This document shows, piece after piece, positions 45,543-58,400 of a stretch of 64,000 nucleotides of DNA. The notes beneath the pieces are model-generated. The model did no database searches. It saw only the letters and a program-made list of their open reading frames with translations, and was not told the DNA's origin. The translations under genes were made by a program, and so were the position numbers. Each line of letters begins with the position of its first letter. The stretch's first letter is position 1. This DNA is from Aphanomyces cochlioides (Eukaryota > Oomycota > Saprolegniomycetes > Saprolegniales > Verrucalvaceae): contig JAHQRK010000004.1 of NCBI GenBank assembly GCA_019828595.1, positions 3,100,001 through 3,164,000 of the forward strand. The letters run 5' to 3'.

Positions 45543-48500
45543 ATGGTTGTGCTGGGGAACCTCGTCTCGGGGATCATCGGCGTCGTGGGAGGGTTTTCCC
45601 TCTCACTAGCTGGGTGGTCCCCGCTGTCGATCGGCTCCCGACCGCTCTTCATTGTGACACAATGTCTCTCTAGCTTTGCAATGTACGCTCGATGATGTTG
45701 TGATGTGTGGCTCACGTGATACGATTAGGTTGTACACATTGGTTTATGCATGCTTTGAATATGCCAGCTTGTCCACGGGTGAAACGACAAGATTGATCAT
45801 AGCTCTCTGCGTTGGCGCTGCTGCTGCGATCGTGACTGCGTTCTTGTCGTCGATCGGCTGCATGCTCCTGACTATTTGCACGGGCTTAATCATTGCCCCC
45901 TGGCTCCTTACTCTTGATACCGTTGCAGGCAAGCTCTTCGTGGGAGAATCGTCGTTTGCCAAGCAAGAATTTGTCATTGGATTTGGGCTCTTGTTCACAT
46001 TGTTGTTCCTGAGCAGCTCCAAGACGGGTGACCTTGAATGCCATCGCTTCAAGTACATCATCTTTAGCGCCATCACGGGCGGCTTCATCTTCTCTGATGG
46101 TCTATTCCGTATTGCATTTGACCCCACGCCACCCCCTTCTGAAGCCTCGTTTGGTATCATGGGATTCAAGACTGCAACTGGCGACGTCTTGTCAAATTTC
46201 AGCGCTGGTATTGCTAGCTCGGACCAACTTACTATGGTGGCTGTTTGGGCTGGAGTTGCTGTTGTTGGCCTCCTCAACCAATTGAGCATGCGCTGGGGCC
46301 TGATCTGCTACAACAAGGTTGGCTCCCACGCTGGTATGGGTATGACCTCGATTCACGAAGAAACTTTGGAATTGCCCAGTGGTGCTGCTGCTTCGGCCCC
46401 ATTCATGCACGAACGTACCCGCCTTGTGTGCGAAAACTGTTTCGCCACTGTTCCAGCTGGTACTGCCTTCTGCACAGAGTGTGGTGAGGCCATGCCTGGC
46501 GATGACCACGTGCCAAGTGTATCGGTTTCCCAAGCTCAACCTCCCTCCATCGCAATGGGAGCTGATGGCAAAACCCCTGCTAACTGGCAACAAATCCCGA
46601 ACCGTGCCTACCTCTCGACGACGTCGTTTGTGGATCCCAAGAAAATGACTGAACACAATGCTGAATCCCGATCGATTCGCTTCATGGATCAAGGAGACAA
46701 GCCCTATGCCAGCAGCATGGGTGGTGGTCGCAACTACTACGAACCTTCTTTCCGCTCCTTTGCCATGTCTACTTACTCGATTGCCAACCGTGCTGCCGAA
46801 CCTGTGGAAACTCCCAACATTCGCAAGTACAAGATGTCCGGTGGTGGATTCTTCCACTTGATTTACTTTTTGTCTGCGATTACTGGTGTCTTGTGGCTTG
46901 TCTTCTTGATTACTTTCTACCCACGTGAATCTCCTTGCAATGAAGCTCAGCCGTTGTTGCCTTGCTCTTTGATTGAAGAAAGCATCAAGACAGCCCGCAA
47001 GTGCTACACCAGTACAAATGAAATGTCCAAGGACACTGTCACGGGTAACTTCTACTGCATCAAGCCTACGCCTGGTGGAGTCTGGTTCTGCTACGTTCTT
47101 TTCGTTGGCTCAGAATACCTCAACTTTTTCCTGGGTTTGCTCTTCAACTTTTCCATGTGGCGTCCTATCCGCCGTGGTGCTCGCTACTTGAACGATTTCA
47201 AGCCCCCTCTCCCAAAGGAGCAATGGCCGACTGTTGACGTATTTTTGTGCCATTACTCCGAACCCGTGACTGATACCATGGCAACTATGAAGAATATCCT
47301 GGCGATGCAATACCCTCCAGAGCTCTTGCATGTGTGGGTGTGTGATGATGGTTACGCAAGCTCGAGCTGGGACGCGAACAATCACTTCAAGGTCACCGTC
47401 AACACCAAAAACATCAATTTCTGTGGTGACTTGCGTGGCGACTTGGCTCGTATGATGCATGAACGTGTCGTTGGTCCAGTAACGGATGACGCCTCTTTGA
47501 AAGCTTGGCGTCGTCAACACTCCAGTGTCCGTGAACTACGCAAGGATGGTAACAAGGGAGTCCAACGCCGTGACTGCGCTGTTGGTTCGTTGAGTGATGA
47601 CTATGACTACCGTGACCGTGGCTTGCCTCGCGTGACGTTCGTCGGTCGCATGAAGCCTGAAACGCATCATGCCAAGGCCGGTAACATCAACAACATTTTG
47701 TTCAACGAAGGCGCGGACGGCAAGTACATCCTCATTTTGGATAACGATATGAAGCCTCACCCCAAGTTCTTGCTCGCTGTGCTTCCATTCTTCTTCTCGG
47801 AAGGCGAAGCCGTCGACGGTGGTGGACGCCAATACTCGGACGACATCTCATGGAACCAAGTCGCGTACGTGCAAACTCCTCAGTACTTCGAAGACACGCC
47901 GCAGTTGACGGAGATGGGTGATCCTTGCGGCCACAAGAACACAATTTTCTTTGACGCTGTGCAATGTGGTCGTGATGGCTTTGACTCTGCCGCTTTTGCC
48001 GGTACGAATGCCGTGTTCCGTCGCCAAGCCTTCGACTCGATCGGTGGTATTCAGTATGGTACCCAAACTGAAGATGCCTACACGGGTAACATTTTGCATC
48101 AAGCCGGTTGGGATTCGGTGTACTTCCGCAAGGACTTCGAAGGCGAAGCCAAGGACCGGATTCGTTTGTGTGAAGGCGCTATTCCCGAAACTGTTGCTAC
48201 GTCTCTTGGTCAGAAGAAGCGTTGGGCTATGGGTGCTGTGCAAATTTTGTTGATGAAGGGTGATTCGGAAGTCGACCCTGACTGGCGTCCTCCGCGCGTG
48301 CCTACTCCTGACCCGAAGCCAAGCTTGACGTTTCCCCGCAAGATGTTCTTCTACGATTCGGTCTTGTATCCATTCGGTTCTATTCCTGCTTTGTGCTACG
48401 CCTTCATCGCTATTTACTACTTGTGTACTGGTTCCGCTCCTATTTACACACCTGGTAACCGAATGTTGTGGACATTTTTGCCAGTTATGTTGGCCCGCTG

Positions 48501-49029
48501 GATGCTCAACTTGTTGGCCAACCGTACGGTTGATAACAACGATGTGTGGCGTGCTCAGCAAACCTGGTTTTCGTACTCCTTCATTACGGCTCTTGCTATT
48601 TTGGAAGCTATTCGTTGGCGCTTCACCGGTGTGATTTCTGCCTGGACGAACACTGGTGCCGGTCAAAAGACGTCGTGGACTGAAATCCCCAACGTGATGA
48701 TCTTGTTTTCCTTGTTGGTGAGTCAATTCGTGGCGTTGGCCCGCTTCTTTTCATACGAAAACGCCACCTCTCCATGGAACTATATTTCTGCAATGTTTTT
48801 CGGTTTCTGGATTATGTCTAACTTCTACCCGATGGCCAAGATGAGTATCTCCGAATATGCTGGGTGGGATCACACCAAGGCCACGTTTACTGCCAACGTG
48901 TTTGGTTCCTTGCTCTTGGTCGGCATTGTCGTCTTTGTCCAAGTGTGGCAATCGACTTACGTCAACAATCAATATGTAGCGCAAGGTACCATTGTTGGGT
49001 CGACATCGGGCAGCGGCAGTGGCGCTTAG
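45543..49029 (+). CDS. Cellulose synthase 2 (GT2, oomycete CesA)
   Basis: Paralogue of cellulose synthase 1, oppositely oriented. Exons 45543-45682 and 45729-49029 (intron 46 nt), 1146 residues. Same architecture: N-terminal membrane helices, CENC/CTEC zinc ribbon, then the GT2 core with DDGY, DNDMKPH, TEDA and QKKRW, and a C-terminal helix bundle ending in a Gly/Ser run. The start ATG 45543 matches the start of the paralogue (MVVLG versus MVTLG); upstream in-frame codons lack another ATG. The intron in the first membrane segment is absent from copy 1. Synonymous sites differ widely between copies except in one 488-bp identical tract. Both probably work in the same membrane complex. Confidence 0.95.
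47560..48047 (+). repeat. Identical tract shared with cellulose synthase 1 (copy 2)
   Basis: Reverse-complement match of 36219-36706 with no difference seen over 488 bp. The first mismatch downstream is at 48048. Flanking coding sequence differs at many third positions. Confidence 0.8.
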
Positions 49030-49399
49030 AATTATCTCGTAATTTTTGCTTATAATAACCTCGAATATATTGATTCATCTCGCAACCTCCATCTCACAAC
49101 TAAGCCACAGACAGCGACACCAGAACTGGTGCTATCTTGGTTAAATTTTTAAGTTTCGATAACAAACAGCTTTGTAGGTATGCCGTCGACTAGAGCAAGA
49201 TGACCATTCCCTCGATTCGACTCGATCACCGGCAACACACGATGCCTTGAATTCATGAGCACCCTTTCCATTGCTTGGAAAATCGACAACATTTGATCCG
49301 TCGACTTAGCCATTCAGATGTGGAGATCGAATAAGTTGCCACAGGTTGCTCAAGAAATGATGAAGTGCAGAGAACGTCAGTTTGAGAGTCACATCCTAG
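49030..49399. other. Intergenic between two convergent genes
   Basis: 370 bp between cellulose synthase 2 and the IQ/TPR gene. No gene, repeat or RNA recognised; presumably both 3' untranslated regions. Confidence 0.4.
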
Positions 49400-52300
49400 C
49401 TAGGAATCGTCGCTGAGAGATAGCTCCTCGGGTGCATTCCAACGGAGCTGCTTGGTTGTTAAATCGTACCAAAATCTTGAATCTGTTTGCCGGTCATGAA
49501 GGTGCTGCCACGCGCCATGTGTGGACAATACCTATTCACATCATACGTATAGGGTTGACATCATTCTTTTTGTTGTACGTAGGCCCTGTGATGCGCAACG
49601 CTCCCTGGCCCAGCAAACGCGTACAGACCCGACGGTCTTCGCTCTTGCACAAGGCGAGAATAGTTTTCTAGTGTAGCCTCATGATCAGGGGAAATCGCCA
49701 GCGATCGCCGATACAGCGCTTCTGCCTACAGCCCAATTACCCTCTAGAAATGAGGAAATTGTCAACTCTGTCAATATCGCGAACAATCTCTTCAATGAAC
49801 ACTGCATATATAGCAAGTGTCTAGGCATAATCGGTGTGAGAATCGACCTCGTTCATTAAAGAGTCTACCATTGCATTGGTGGGGGCGATCATGGCTGCCC
49901 ATCTGAAGCATGTGTCTTCGAGAGCTCGTATGGCCATCAAATCTGCGTCAAGTTGACGGGCTTTTTCCAGGAGGATACGAGCAAGAATGAGGTTCTTTTG
50001 ACGTGGAGGACGTCCAGTTGCAACTAGCAGTATGGCCAAGCCTGCAGATGCTACTGACTCATGGTCAGGACTAGCCTGTCAAGACTATTTAAATCCACCC
50101 TTTCCAAGTCACATTCACCTCCAGCAGAGTTTCGTATGAGTTGATTGCCTTGTCAAACTAACATCAAGTGAGACAAAACACTAGAAGGCAAAACACTTTA
50201 TGCGTGATCGTGTGGTGGTGAAGGGCTTGGCGTAAGAGTTCTTCTGATGATGATAAGTGTGATGTCTACAAAACGTTTTCAGTCGCAATGAAACCTAATG
50301 TTTTCCCTACGAGGGTGTGGAAAGTGAGCGCATTTACAATGCACTTGAGAGTTATCGTGCCAATCGCCCATTGCCGTCGCCTTCGAAATGCACGCTGAAC
50401 TTTCAACGTTGCCTACATTTGGTTAGACAGAAGCTGCAACGAAAGCGTACTGAATCGAGATTAAACCAGCTTGTAACGCCATAGGCAGGATTGAAATAAT
50501 AAATTGATGCGTGGTCGTATTGGGGAAGCCATTCATCTCGAGGCGGCAGGTATGCCACTCGCACGTAGCTTGCAAACGGTGGGCTTCGAAATCGATGGCC
50601 TGTTCGATGGCTATAATAGCACACATGGCCAGACTCCACATAGGCATCGAAGTTTGACTACACTGAAACTGTGAGGGGATCATAAACATGAGGCTGACAG
50701 GTAGCGACGAAGAAAAGAGATGTCGAGTGTTGTAGCCACGCCACATCTTCTGAATTGCAATAGCAGCAGGACTCATCTTAGGCAGACGAGGATCAACGGG
50801 GATTTCAACAACATCAATGTGGCTCTCTTCGGTGGTGATTGCTGGAAATGTGGTGCCGTTAGTGGACACACGAATAAGCGCGTTTTGAAAATCTCGAACG
50901 TTGGTGTTAAAGGGACAGGACAATGCGTGTCCGACCACTCGTCGGCACTGCATGAGATCGCTGCGAGAGCTGTCGAAAGCAAGTCCACAGCATTGCCAAG
51001 TCAGGGAGGAAAGATTTGCTTGCAAGACACGGTACACCAATACGACATCCATCGTCGATTTGGTATAAATGCACGAGCTACATTAAGAGAATGAGGGGGG
51101 TGAGCAAACCACTTCACAGCTCACCTTGGTATATATTTGACGAGCTCAATTTGATATGAATTCAAAAATATTGAGGCAACCACATACTTGTTCGAGGTCC
51201 TGCATGCACGCCGGGAAAGCTCCTGCGAGGTCAATTAACAAGCCATGTGATATGTTTGGGTGATTCTACCCGTCCACGAGCACTTCTGGTCTCGCTTGGG
51301 TGGATTTTAAATCTCCGGATGATATTGTTGAAATACACACGATGTAATACCGCAATGAGACGACTGCGAAGGTTTGTCAGGTCAGCCTGGAAGCAAGTGA
51401 CAACAAAGCCGATGGGCATTGTGTTACCTCGTTGTGATCAATCGAAGATGCGCAGATTTCTTGCATGGTGCTTTCGTGAACGTCAAGATCAAAAGTGGTG
51501 GAGTTGATGGGATTGTAGAGCTCCATATGGAACTTTGGATCCTTGGCTTGGTCAATGTGGCTTCGGAAGACAGTCACAAGCAGAAGGCGACCACCAACTT
51601 GACAAGCTAGGCGAGTCATGAAGAGTCTCTTCCGCGTACGCATGCGTTGTTTGTGGGCGAGCCACTCAGGATACAGGCGACAGACGCGCTGTTTTCGCCA
51701 CATTTGATATCTCGCCCACACTTGGATGTTAACATGGCATCTCAATAGAAATAGTCGTCCCGCTTCTTCTTTTCGTCGCTTGGCCTCGCGTTCTGCCTCC
51801 AATGCTCGGGCAATTGCGTCGAGTCGTTTGAGTTCCTCAAGTCTTCGCATGCAATTGAGCATTTTGAAACAACTGATGATACACGTGGCAGCTCGGCGGC
51901 GACGCCGTACCCACACCCAATGGTCTCTAAAATTCAAGTCAAATGAAGATGCTGACACTTGGTACTTGAATTGAGAATAAATAACTGAACCTCTGTAGGT
52001 TGCTTGAATTCGAGTGACAGCACAAATCTTCATGGCGAGTGCATCTAGTGCTTTCATTTTTGCGGCCAATCTGTATGAGTCAATAGTCTACATTCTCTTC
52101 GTCACAACCACCGTAGATGCAGAAGCAACATACCTGCTCCCAAATTGAACGTATGCTCGGAGACATGATCATGTAAACGAGGAAAAATTCTAGAAATGGG
52201 TCGTCAAATCGTGGCACCCTTGTCTTTTGATTCAAATGCTGCACGATGAGCAAAATAGCAGCACGAAAGCCTTCCAAGTCCATCTGGAATCGCATCATGG

Positions 52301-54763
52301 CGTGGCGATGGAAAACTCCATCGAGAGAGCCCATGGGCAGTTTCTTTGCCGTGACGTTGCAATCTCGAATGAATTTCGAAAACTTGACCGAGTCTAGATC
52401 GAGATGTGAAAACGAATATCGAGAGCCAAACCGATATAATCTACAACACTTCCGTCATTCCAATATGATATTCATGATGTTTCTACCGCTAGCCGAGGGG
52501 AACGAGGCACACAAGTCGGCAAATTTGGCATCAATCATCTCATTGCATTGTGTTTTCTCCACATATGGTGTCCAATTGACGTGACGGCTCCATACTGTGC
52601 TCTCAAGAAGCTGTTCTGGTATACTGTATGCCAATGGTACGCGGAAAAAATCATATATGAGCGGCGACCATTTGAATTCAATGGTTGGATGGCGGATGTG
52701 CAATTGAATATCATGAAGCCACTGCGGTCGCTTGTCGAATTGCTAGAAATTTCATTGAGCACAAATTATACAGCCATAATTACCACGTCGACCACAGACC
52801 AGACCATCGACCTGACGGGATGAACAATCCGCTTGCTTGTAGCTTCGAATGCGCACTTGGCCTTGATCCAAGGCGTTTCAACCTGCAACTCGTCTCCAGA
52901 TTCCAACCGCAGTATAGTCCCAGGCTCAATATTGCCTAAGGCATCGTCGTCTTCAGGCAGAGGTTCGGCGAGACCGCATCTGTAGCGCACGCCAGCAACT
53001 GATGCGTGGATTTGTTCAAGGGAAATGTAGGCGAAAAGAGGAATGCAACGATGTCGTTTCGAGCTCTACAACATTTTTGTTTTACAATTGCAAATGTGCC
53101 ATGAAGACCTGGTCCGCTGGTTGAGATGCACCCTACGAATTCATGAAGCAATTACAACCAATTTTTCCATGCGTACCTTCTCGAGAATTCTTAATTGCTT
53201 CATCTAGCATTCTGTTGTTTGTTTAAATGACGATTACGTTCTACCTTAGTCTCGTCAAGCTGAGTTTTGACAAAGTTGAGTTTGGGCAGCATATCTGTGT
53301 TGTAATACTTGCGCTCTTGATTTGTTCGCTTGAAAGGCTACACAGTCGCGATATCAGTTGCATTAGGACGCCCCATACGTCAATATATTGTGGAGGATCC
53401 AAGAGCTCCAAATCCAACTGCTTGACGAGGGTCTCACGATGCGTTTCAAGGACACTCTCGTAGCCTTTTGTAGTCCAGATCTGCAATAAAGATTGAAGTT
53501 GCACCTTTGTCGTCTCATCTTCAATGAGCATGTGCGGCAGCTCGCAAAATTGGACAATTGGCAACTTCACAGTCGGCAGTGCACATTGAGTGGTTGCCTA
53601 TGAGGGTAAAGAACTCAGATAAGAGCTGTCTGTAAATCGGTACAAGAGAGCTTTGGAGATGGAACAAGAGCTTCAGCGAGTCGTTTGAAACTGAGGATGA
53701 TCGAGGATGTATCAGCACATCAATGGGCAAAATCCGTCTAGCATCAAGCTTTGTTTCCATGTGCCTTGTTACGCGTGTTCCTCTGTAATAAAAGACAGTA
53801 TCGTGGATGCTTGAATGAGCTTGGAATGCCAAGCGACAAGCGCGGAGCGTCATGGTTGCATCCACAAGCAAAAGACCAAGGCCAATGACATGCGGTGGAG
53901 TAACTAGGACAAAGTAGAGCCGCACTGCAACTCGCGCCGGTAGTTGTATCCAGGGTTCGATGGCTAGTGAGTGCTGAAAGATGTGTTGCATCCATGACAT
54001 GAAGGCGAGCCGTGGAAAGGATGCAACCGACGCAAAGAGTTCGTGAAATAACCGATCGTCGCTGCGTCGCAGAGTTATCGTAGGCAATGCCGCGCCTGCT
54101 GGAGACACGAGCGACACTACGACCTCCTAATACATTAGTTTGTGACCAAAAAGCGATATTCATGCATCATGAAAAACGTACGTAGCTTGAGCATTGAATT
54201 CGAGCAAGACATAGCTCAAAAGGATGTGAATGCAGTCGAATTACCATGCGGCAGGATTGGGACACTGTCGACATTGACAGATGCAAGCTGTGAGGTGAGA
54301 GTGGGGATGATTGCCTCTTGATATGCGTAGTGAAGCACAAGATGACCCAACTGGCTAGAGCTGCTGCAATCACACTCACTCGTCTCAAAGCATCAATGCG
54401 GAATGCGGGCTCTTGAAGGTACAACAGGCACAGATGAACAACAACTGGCGACGTGACTTGAAAACGACGGCGGTGACGAACGTGGAGTTGCTGGAATAGC
54501 TGCTTTGACCGGGCTAACAGGTTTTCTCTGAGGAAAGCCCACGTGAGCATATAAAACGTTGTCGTACAACCATCGTGGTTGTCATGGAGGATAAGATACA
54601 CCATTGCGAGAAGCAAGTGGACGGTCCGATGAGGATGTGATGGGAAGCTTGCGAGGGCACAAAGGTCATCGAGAGTCAATGCATGGAAAAGCTCTTGCAT
54701 AGTTGCCAAGGATTCACGAGCAAGGATGGCGTCGAGAGCAATCGCCGCCTTGCTCTCATCCAT
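49400..54763 (-). CDS. Large IQ-motif, TPPP-like, TPR and WW-like protein
   Basis: Twenty-three exons in coding order: 54763-54182, 54126-53644, 53597-53379, 53337-53245, 53203-53177, 53132-53109, 53065-52784, 52742-52487, 52440-52432, 52393-52134, 52087-51966, 51926-51428, 51386-51270, 51222-51125, 51077-50699, 50657-50451, 50412-50311, 50265-50197, 50157-50119, 50075-49869, 49820-49767, 49725-49579, 49531-49400. The frame closes to 1468 residues. After a helical N-terminal half, a p25-alpha/TPPP-like unit (FSKFIRDCNVTAKKL..FHRHAMMRFQMDLEGF) is followed by IQ motifs (VTRIQATYRG; AIQKMWRGYN; LKVQRAFRRRRQWAI). Next come TPR-like helices (AEALYRRSLAISPDHEATL) and a WW-like end (WYDLTTKQLRWNAPEE). 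TPPP binds tubulin and IQ binds calmodulin, so a flagellar or microtubule role is likely. Confidence 0.8.
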
Positions 54764-55430
54764 ACTCGGCGTAACCGATCTGAAACCGTCTTGATATCAC
54801 GTCTTGCTCAATTACAACTTCACGGACGAAGGAACATCTCAAATGAAGATGCATAGCGGGGGAATACTTCGCCTTGGCAGCCAATGTCTAATCAGAGCCT
54901 CTCATGAGGCAGAAGTGACAACATTTATCACAAATGGTCTGCAAAGACTCTCTTGCATGGAGTTTCCCGCCAGTTGAACGTAGGTAGGGGTCTATGAAGC
55001 CATATTAGATCAATTGAGCTGCCATGGATATCGACCACCAGATTTACTGAGGGGTGTGTGTCTGGGGGAGCGATGTATCGAGAATGATCTTGACCAAAGT
55101 TTGAGTCCAAACGCTGCTGCAATCACATATGATATCCCCCCGTGGAGTCTGATGCATAATCGCCATTGTCATTCCCTCAACGCCATGGTAGGATAGCAGA
55201 AAGCATCTGGGATATGTCTCCACCGACGTAATGATCATTAGGACACTTTGAGGGACCCAAATCGAGTAATGTACTGAAATGCTCAAGTAGTAGCTGGCAT
55301 CCTGAGCTCAGCGTGATAAACTTGAGCTTGCTTGGACCTGGATTTGGCGTGTAAAAGCAGCGCAGCACGAGCGCAAACAGGGTTTCTTCGCCTTAGACGG
55401 TCCAACTTGCATCGAATATTGAATTCATGT
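54764..55430. other. Intergenic region with coding-like minus-strand fragments
   Basis: About 670 bp between the IQ/TPR gene and the PH-C2-MAP kinase gene. A minus frame at 55177-55368 (LSSGCQLLLEHFSTLLDLG) looks protein-like but has no in-frame ATG or clear splice partner. No gene is called. Confidence 0.35.
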
Positions 55431-55470
55431 TATCCGGATAACTACAGTGAACGACGCAATAATCCGGATA
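55431..55470. promoter_or_regulatory. TATCCGGATA elements upstream of PH-C2-MAP kinase
   Basis: TATCCGGATA at 55431-55440 and AATCCGGATA at 55461-55470, spaced 30 bp, lie 58 and 28 bp before the ATG at 55489. Confidence 0.55.
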
Positions 55471-55488
55471 GTCGGTGTCGCCGCCAAC

Positions 55489-58400
55489 ATGCTTGGCCGT
55501 TCGCTGACCCTGGACGAAGAAATTGACGTCGTTTTGTCGCCCAACAAGGCCGTGGAGTTCCTCACGCCACCACAACAGGCAGATGCAAAGCTCAAGTTGC
55601 CTCAGGCGGTGGATTCGCTCATTTCTTTGTCGTTGTCGCTCTTGGACGGACAAAATTTGTCCGACCTCGTGACCGCCAAATTGACCATGATGACCGTTGT
55701 TTCTCCACTTCCGCTGTGGAGAGGCATTGCACTTGCTAAAGTAGACGCATGGGGTCCTCATCGAATCATATTGCAAGTAGAACAACTTCAGCAAACCGAC
55801 CAAGTCCGCCTGACGCTCTTGAACGACCCTCAACATTCGTCTCAGACACGCGCTGCAGACCGAACAGTGCTCTATCGCATCATCCGATACATTCGGGAGA
55901 TTCTCCAGCCTGAACAGAAGGTTCCCTTGCGACCACGACGCATGAACAGCACTTTCGACGAAGAAAATACAGTTATGGCCCAGCTAAACAGACAACACAT
56001 TGACTCGGAGCTTGAGGAAAAAGAGAATAGCAGGAAAGCCACACTTTCGCCTGCGCCAATTGCACCAGTTCGAAAAGAAAAACCATCGACAGCACCTGCT
56101 CCTGCGACGCTTCCCCTTCAAATCCGTGCTGTCCCTGAAGCCAGCTCAGCTGAGGACGATGACACTATGGAGACTCCATCCTTTGACGACATACCGACAC
56201 GAAAAAGATCAAATACGTTGCGATATCTCATTTACAAGGAAACCCTCGGTGGAATCGCATTCGAAGGCTATTTGAGCAAGAAGGGCGACTTGCTTGCGGC
56301 GTGGAAGAGCTGCTACTGTGTGCTGGAAGGCAAGACAATGGCGATATACGATTCCCGCGAAGATTTCATGGCCGATGTGGGGCTCAAAGTGCGCATTGTG
56401 CTCGTCGATGTGTCTGATGACAATGGCAAGCAGCATGGTTTTGCCGTCAAGACTGAAGGCCACAAAACACAGCATCTTGCGTCGCGGACAGCGTTTGAAA
56501 AGGAGCAATGGATGCGTGCGATTCGGGCAGGTTGCTCAGTCGTGACTTTGCTCATTTTTCTATTTTGTAGATCCAACTCACGCAAAATCGGTCGTCGCTC
56601 GCTGACGAATACGTTGCATTTGGCTCTCAACCGATGGACGTTCCAGTGTTTTACACACTCTTGTCAGCGCTCTTGCGTGAAGAAATCTCCGACTTTCCCC
56701 TGCTCTGTCGTAATATTCACCCTGACGTACTTGTGACGTCGAATTATCCCCCAATCGTGCCATTTTGGGGCCAATATCGTCGCTACGACGGTTTGCTCCT
56801 CTTCATTTCTGCACTCCTTGAGACAGTCGACATTGAGTCGTTTGAAATGGCCGATTGCGTTCAGCTTCTTTCAGATGACACAAGGACACAACAAAGCGAC
56901 GATACGCCTGCACCAAGTCCATTGATTCCCCACACAAAGCGACTTGTCGTCACCGGCAAGGAGACGCTCGCTATCAAGCAGACCGGCAACAGTGGAAGTG
57001 GCGACGTCCGGCGCATTACTCAACTTTTCGTCCATGAGCTGTGGCTTGATTACAAAGATCGACTGGTGCGCTGGCACGTGAACGGTGATTCTGTCGCGCT
57101 ATCAGTCGCATTTGACGCTTGTGACAAGGTAGAACTTGGTTCCAAACTGCATGTGAAGCTCACATATTGTAGGGCAAAGGTTTGCGGCTCATTCTCCCCG
57201 GTGAGACGTCGGCAATTCACCAGTCTATCCCACCAGGAACATTTTATGTTCAATTGCTCAAAGCGCACTCGCTCGGTGTCGTGGATGAAAAGAACCGCGG
57301 CGTATACGTGCGCGCAATTCTGGATGAAGGCACTCATATCGAGCGGACTCTGGATGGCCTAAATACAAAAGAAGTGGCCGATCCAAAGACGAGCACCCCT
57401 GGACCGGCTACGCGTCTTCTCCGTGGCATCCAGCGAGTCACAGGGACATCGGCAGGACGACCTTTTGCCCCATTTGGCGACAAGAGTGGCTGCGTCACGC
57501 ACATTGTGTACAACAACACAGATTCCCCCGAGTGGAATTCAAATGTCCGCTTGGCATTTCCAGGATGCCCTCGAGGCGGCCAATATTATCTTCGGATTGA
57601 AGTATACCAGAGCCGATTCATGATGAGCGATGTCCTTATCGGCGTTTGCAAAGTGAATTTGAGTCCTCATATGGCCCTCATCGCTGGATCGGCCGAAGCT
57701 AAAGCCAATGGAGCGCTCTCTCGATGGTTTGTTCAGGTACATTATCCAACTGACAGCGCTGTAGGTACAATCTGTGCGATATCTACAACGATTGCAAGGA
57801 ATGGTGGGCGCCTCCTACGGTCTATCGAGGGAAAATTCACATGAGCATTGTGTTTGCGCCACACGCGCAAAAGACAAGCAGTGGTGGCGTCAGTCCTGTC
57901 TTCGCTGCACCAGATCCCGATGCCACGGAGCGCGTGCGGGAATACTTTAGGTACGAACGCTCCCGAAAAACATCATTAAACCTGGTCTATGTAGTACTCA
58001 GGATCAAGCCAAGACGTCGCTGCGATCCCCTGGAATGGAGGTCAACATGCCGTCATTACATCGATCTGTGAGCATTCCTGACGTGTACAAGCGCGACAAT
58101 TATGTCATCATGGGCAAGAAATCCCTCTTTGATATTCCAAAGCGGTATCAAGTGATCAAAGTGCTCGGCTCGGGCTCGTACGGCGAAGTCTTGGCAGCTA
58201 GCGATACCCTCACGGGTGCGTCCGTCGCAATCAAGAAGATACCCCAAGCATTTCGCGAGCTCCTCGATACGAAGCGCATTCTCCGAGAAATGTGCCTCTT
58301 GCGCCAACTTCGCCATCCTCATTTAATTCGACTATGGGACGTCCTGAGGCCGCCGCGCTGCCACGAGATGGAGGATATTTATTTGGTGACTGACCTCATG

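Noticed and set aside
47848..48726. 292-codon antisense frame over cellulose synthase 2
   Set aside because: Shadow of the GT2 core, same reason as above.
51305..51325. CCGGATGAT inside the IQ/TPR gene as another promoter element
   Set aside because: It lies within a conserved exon and lacks the palindrome.
54167..54400. Extra short introns (25-29 nt) in the first exon of the IQ/TPR gene
   Set aside because: Alternative frames read well locally, but only the unspliced frame joins the second exon in phase at 54182.
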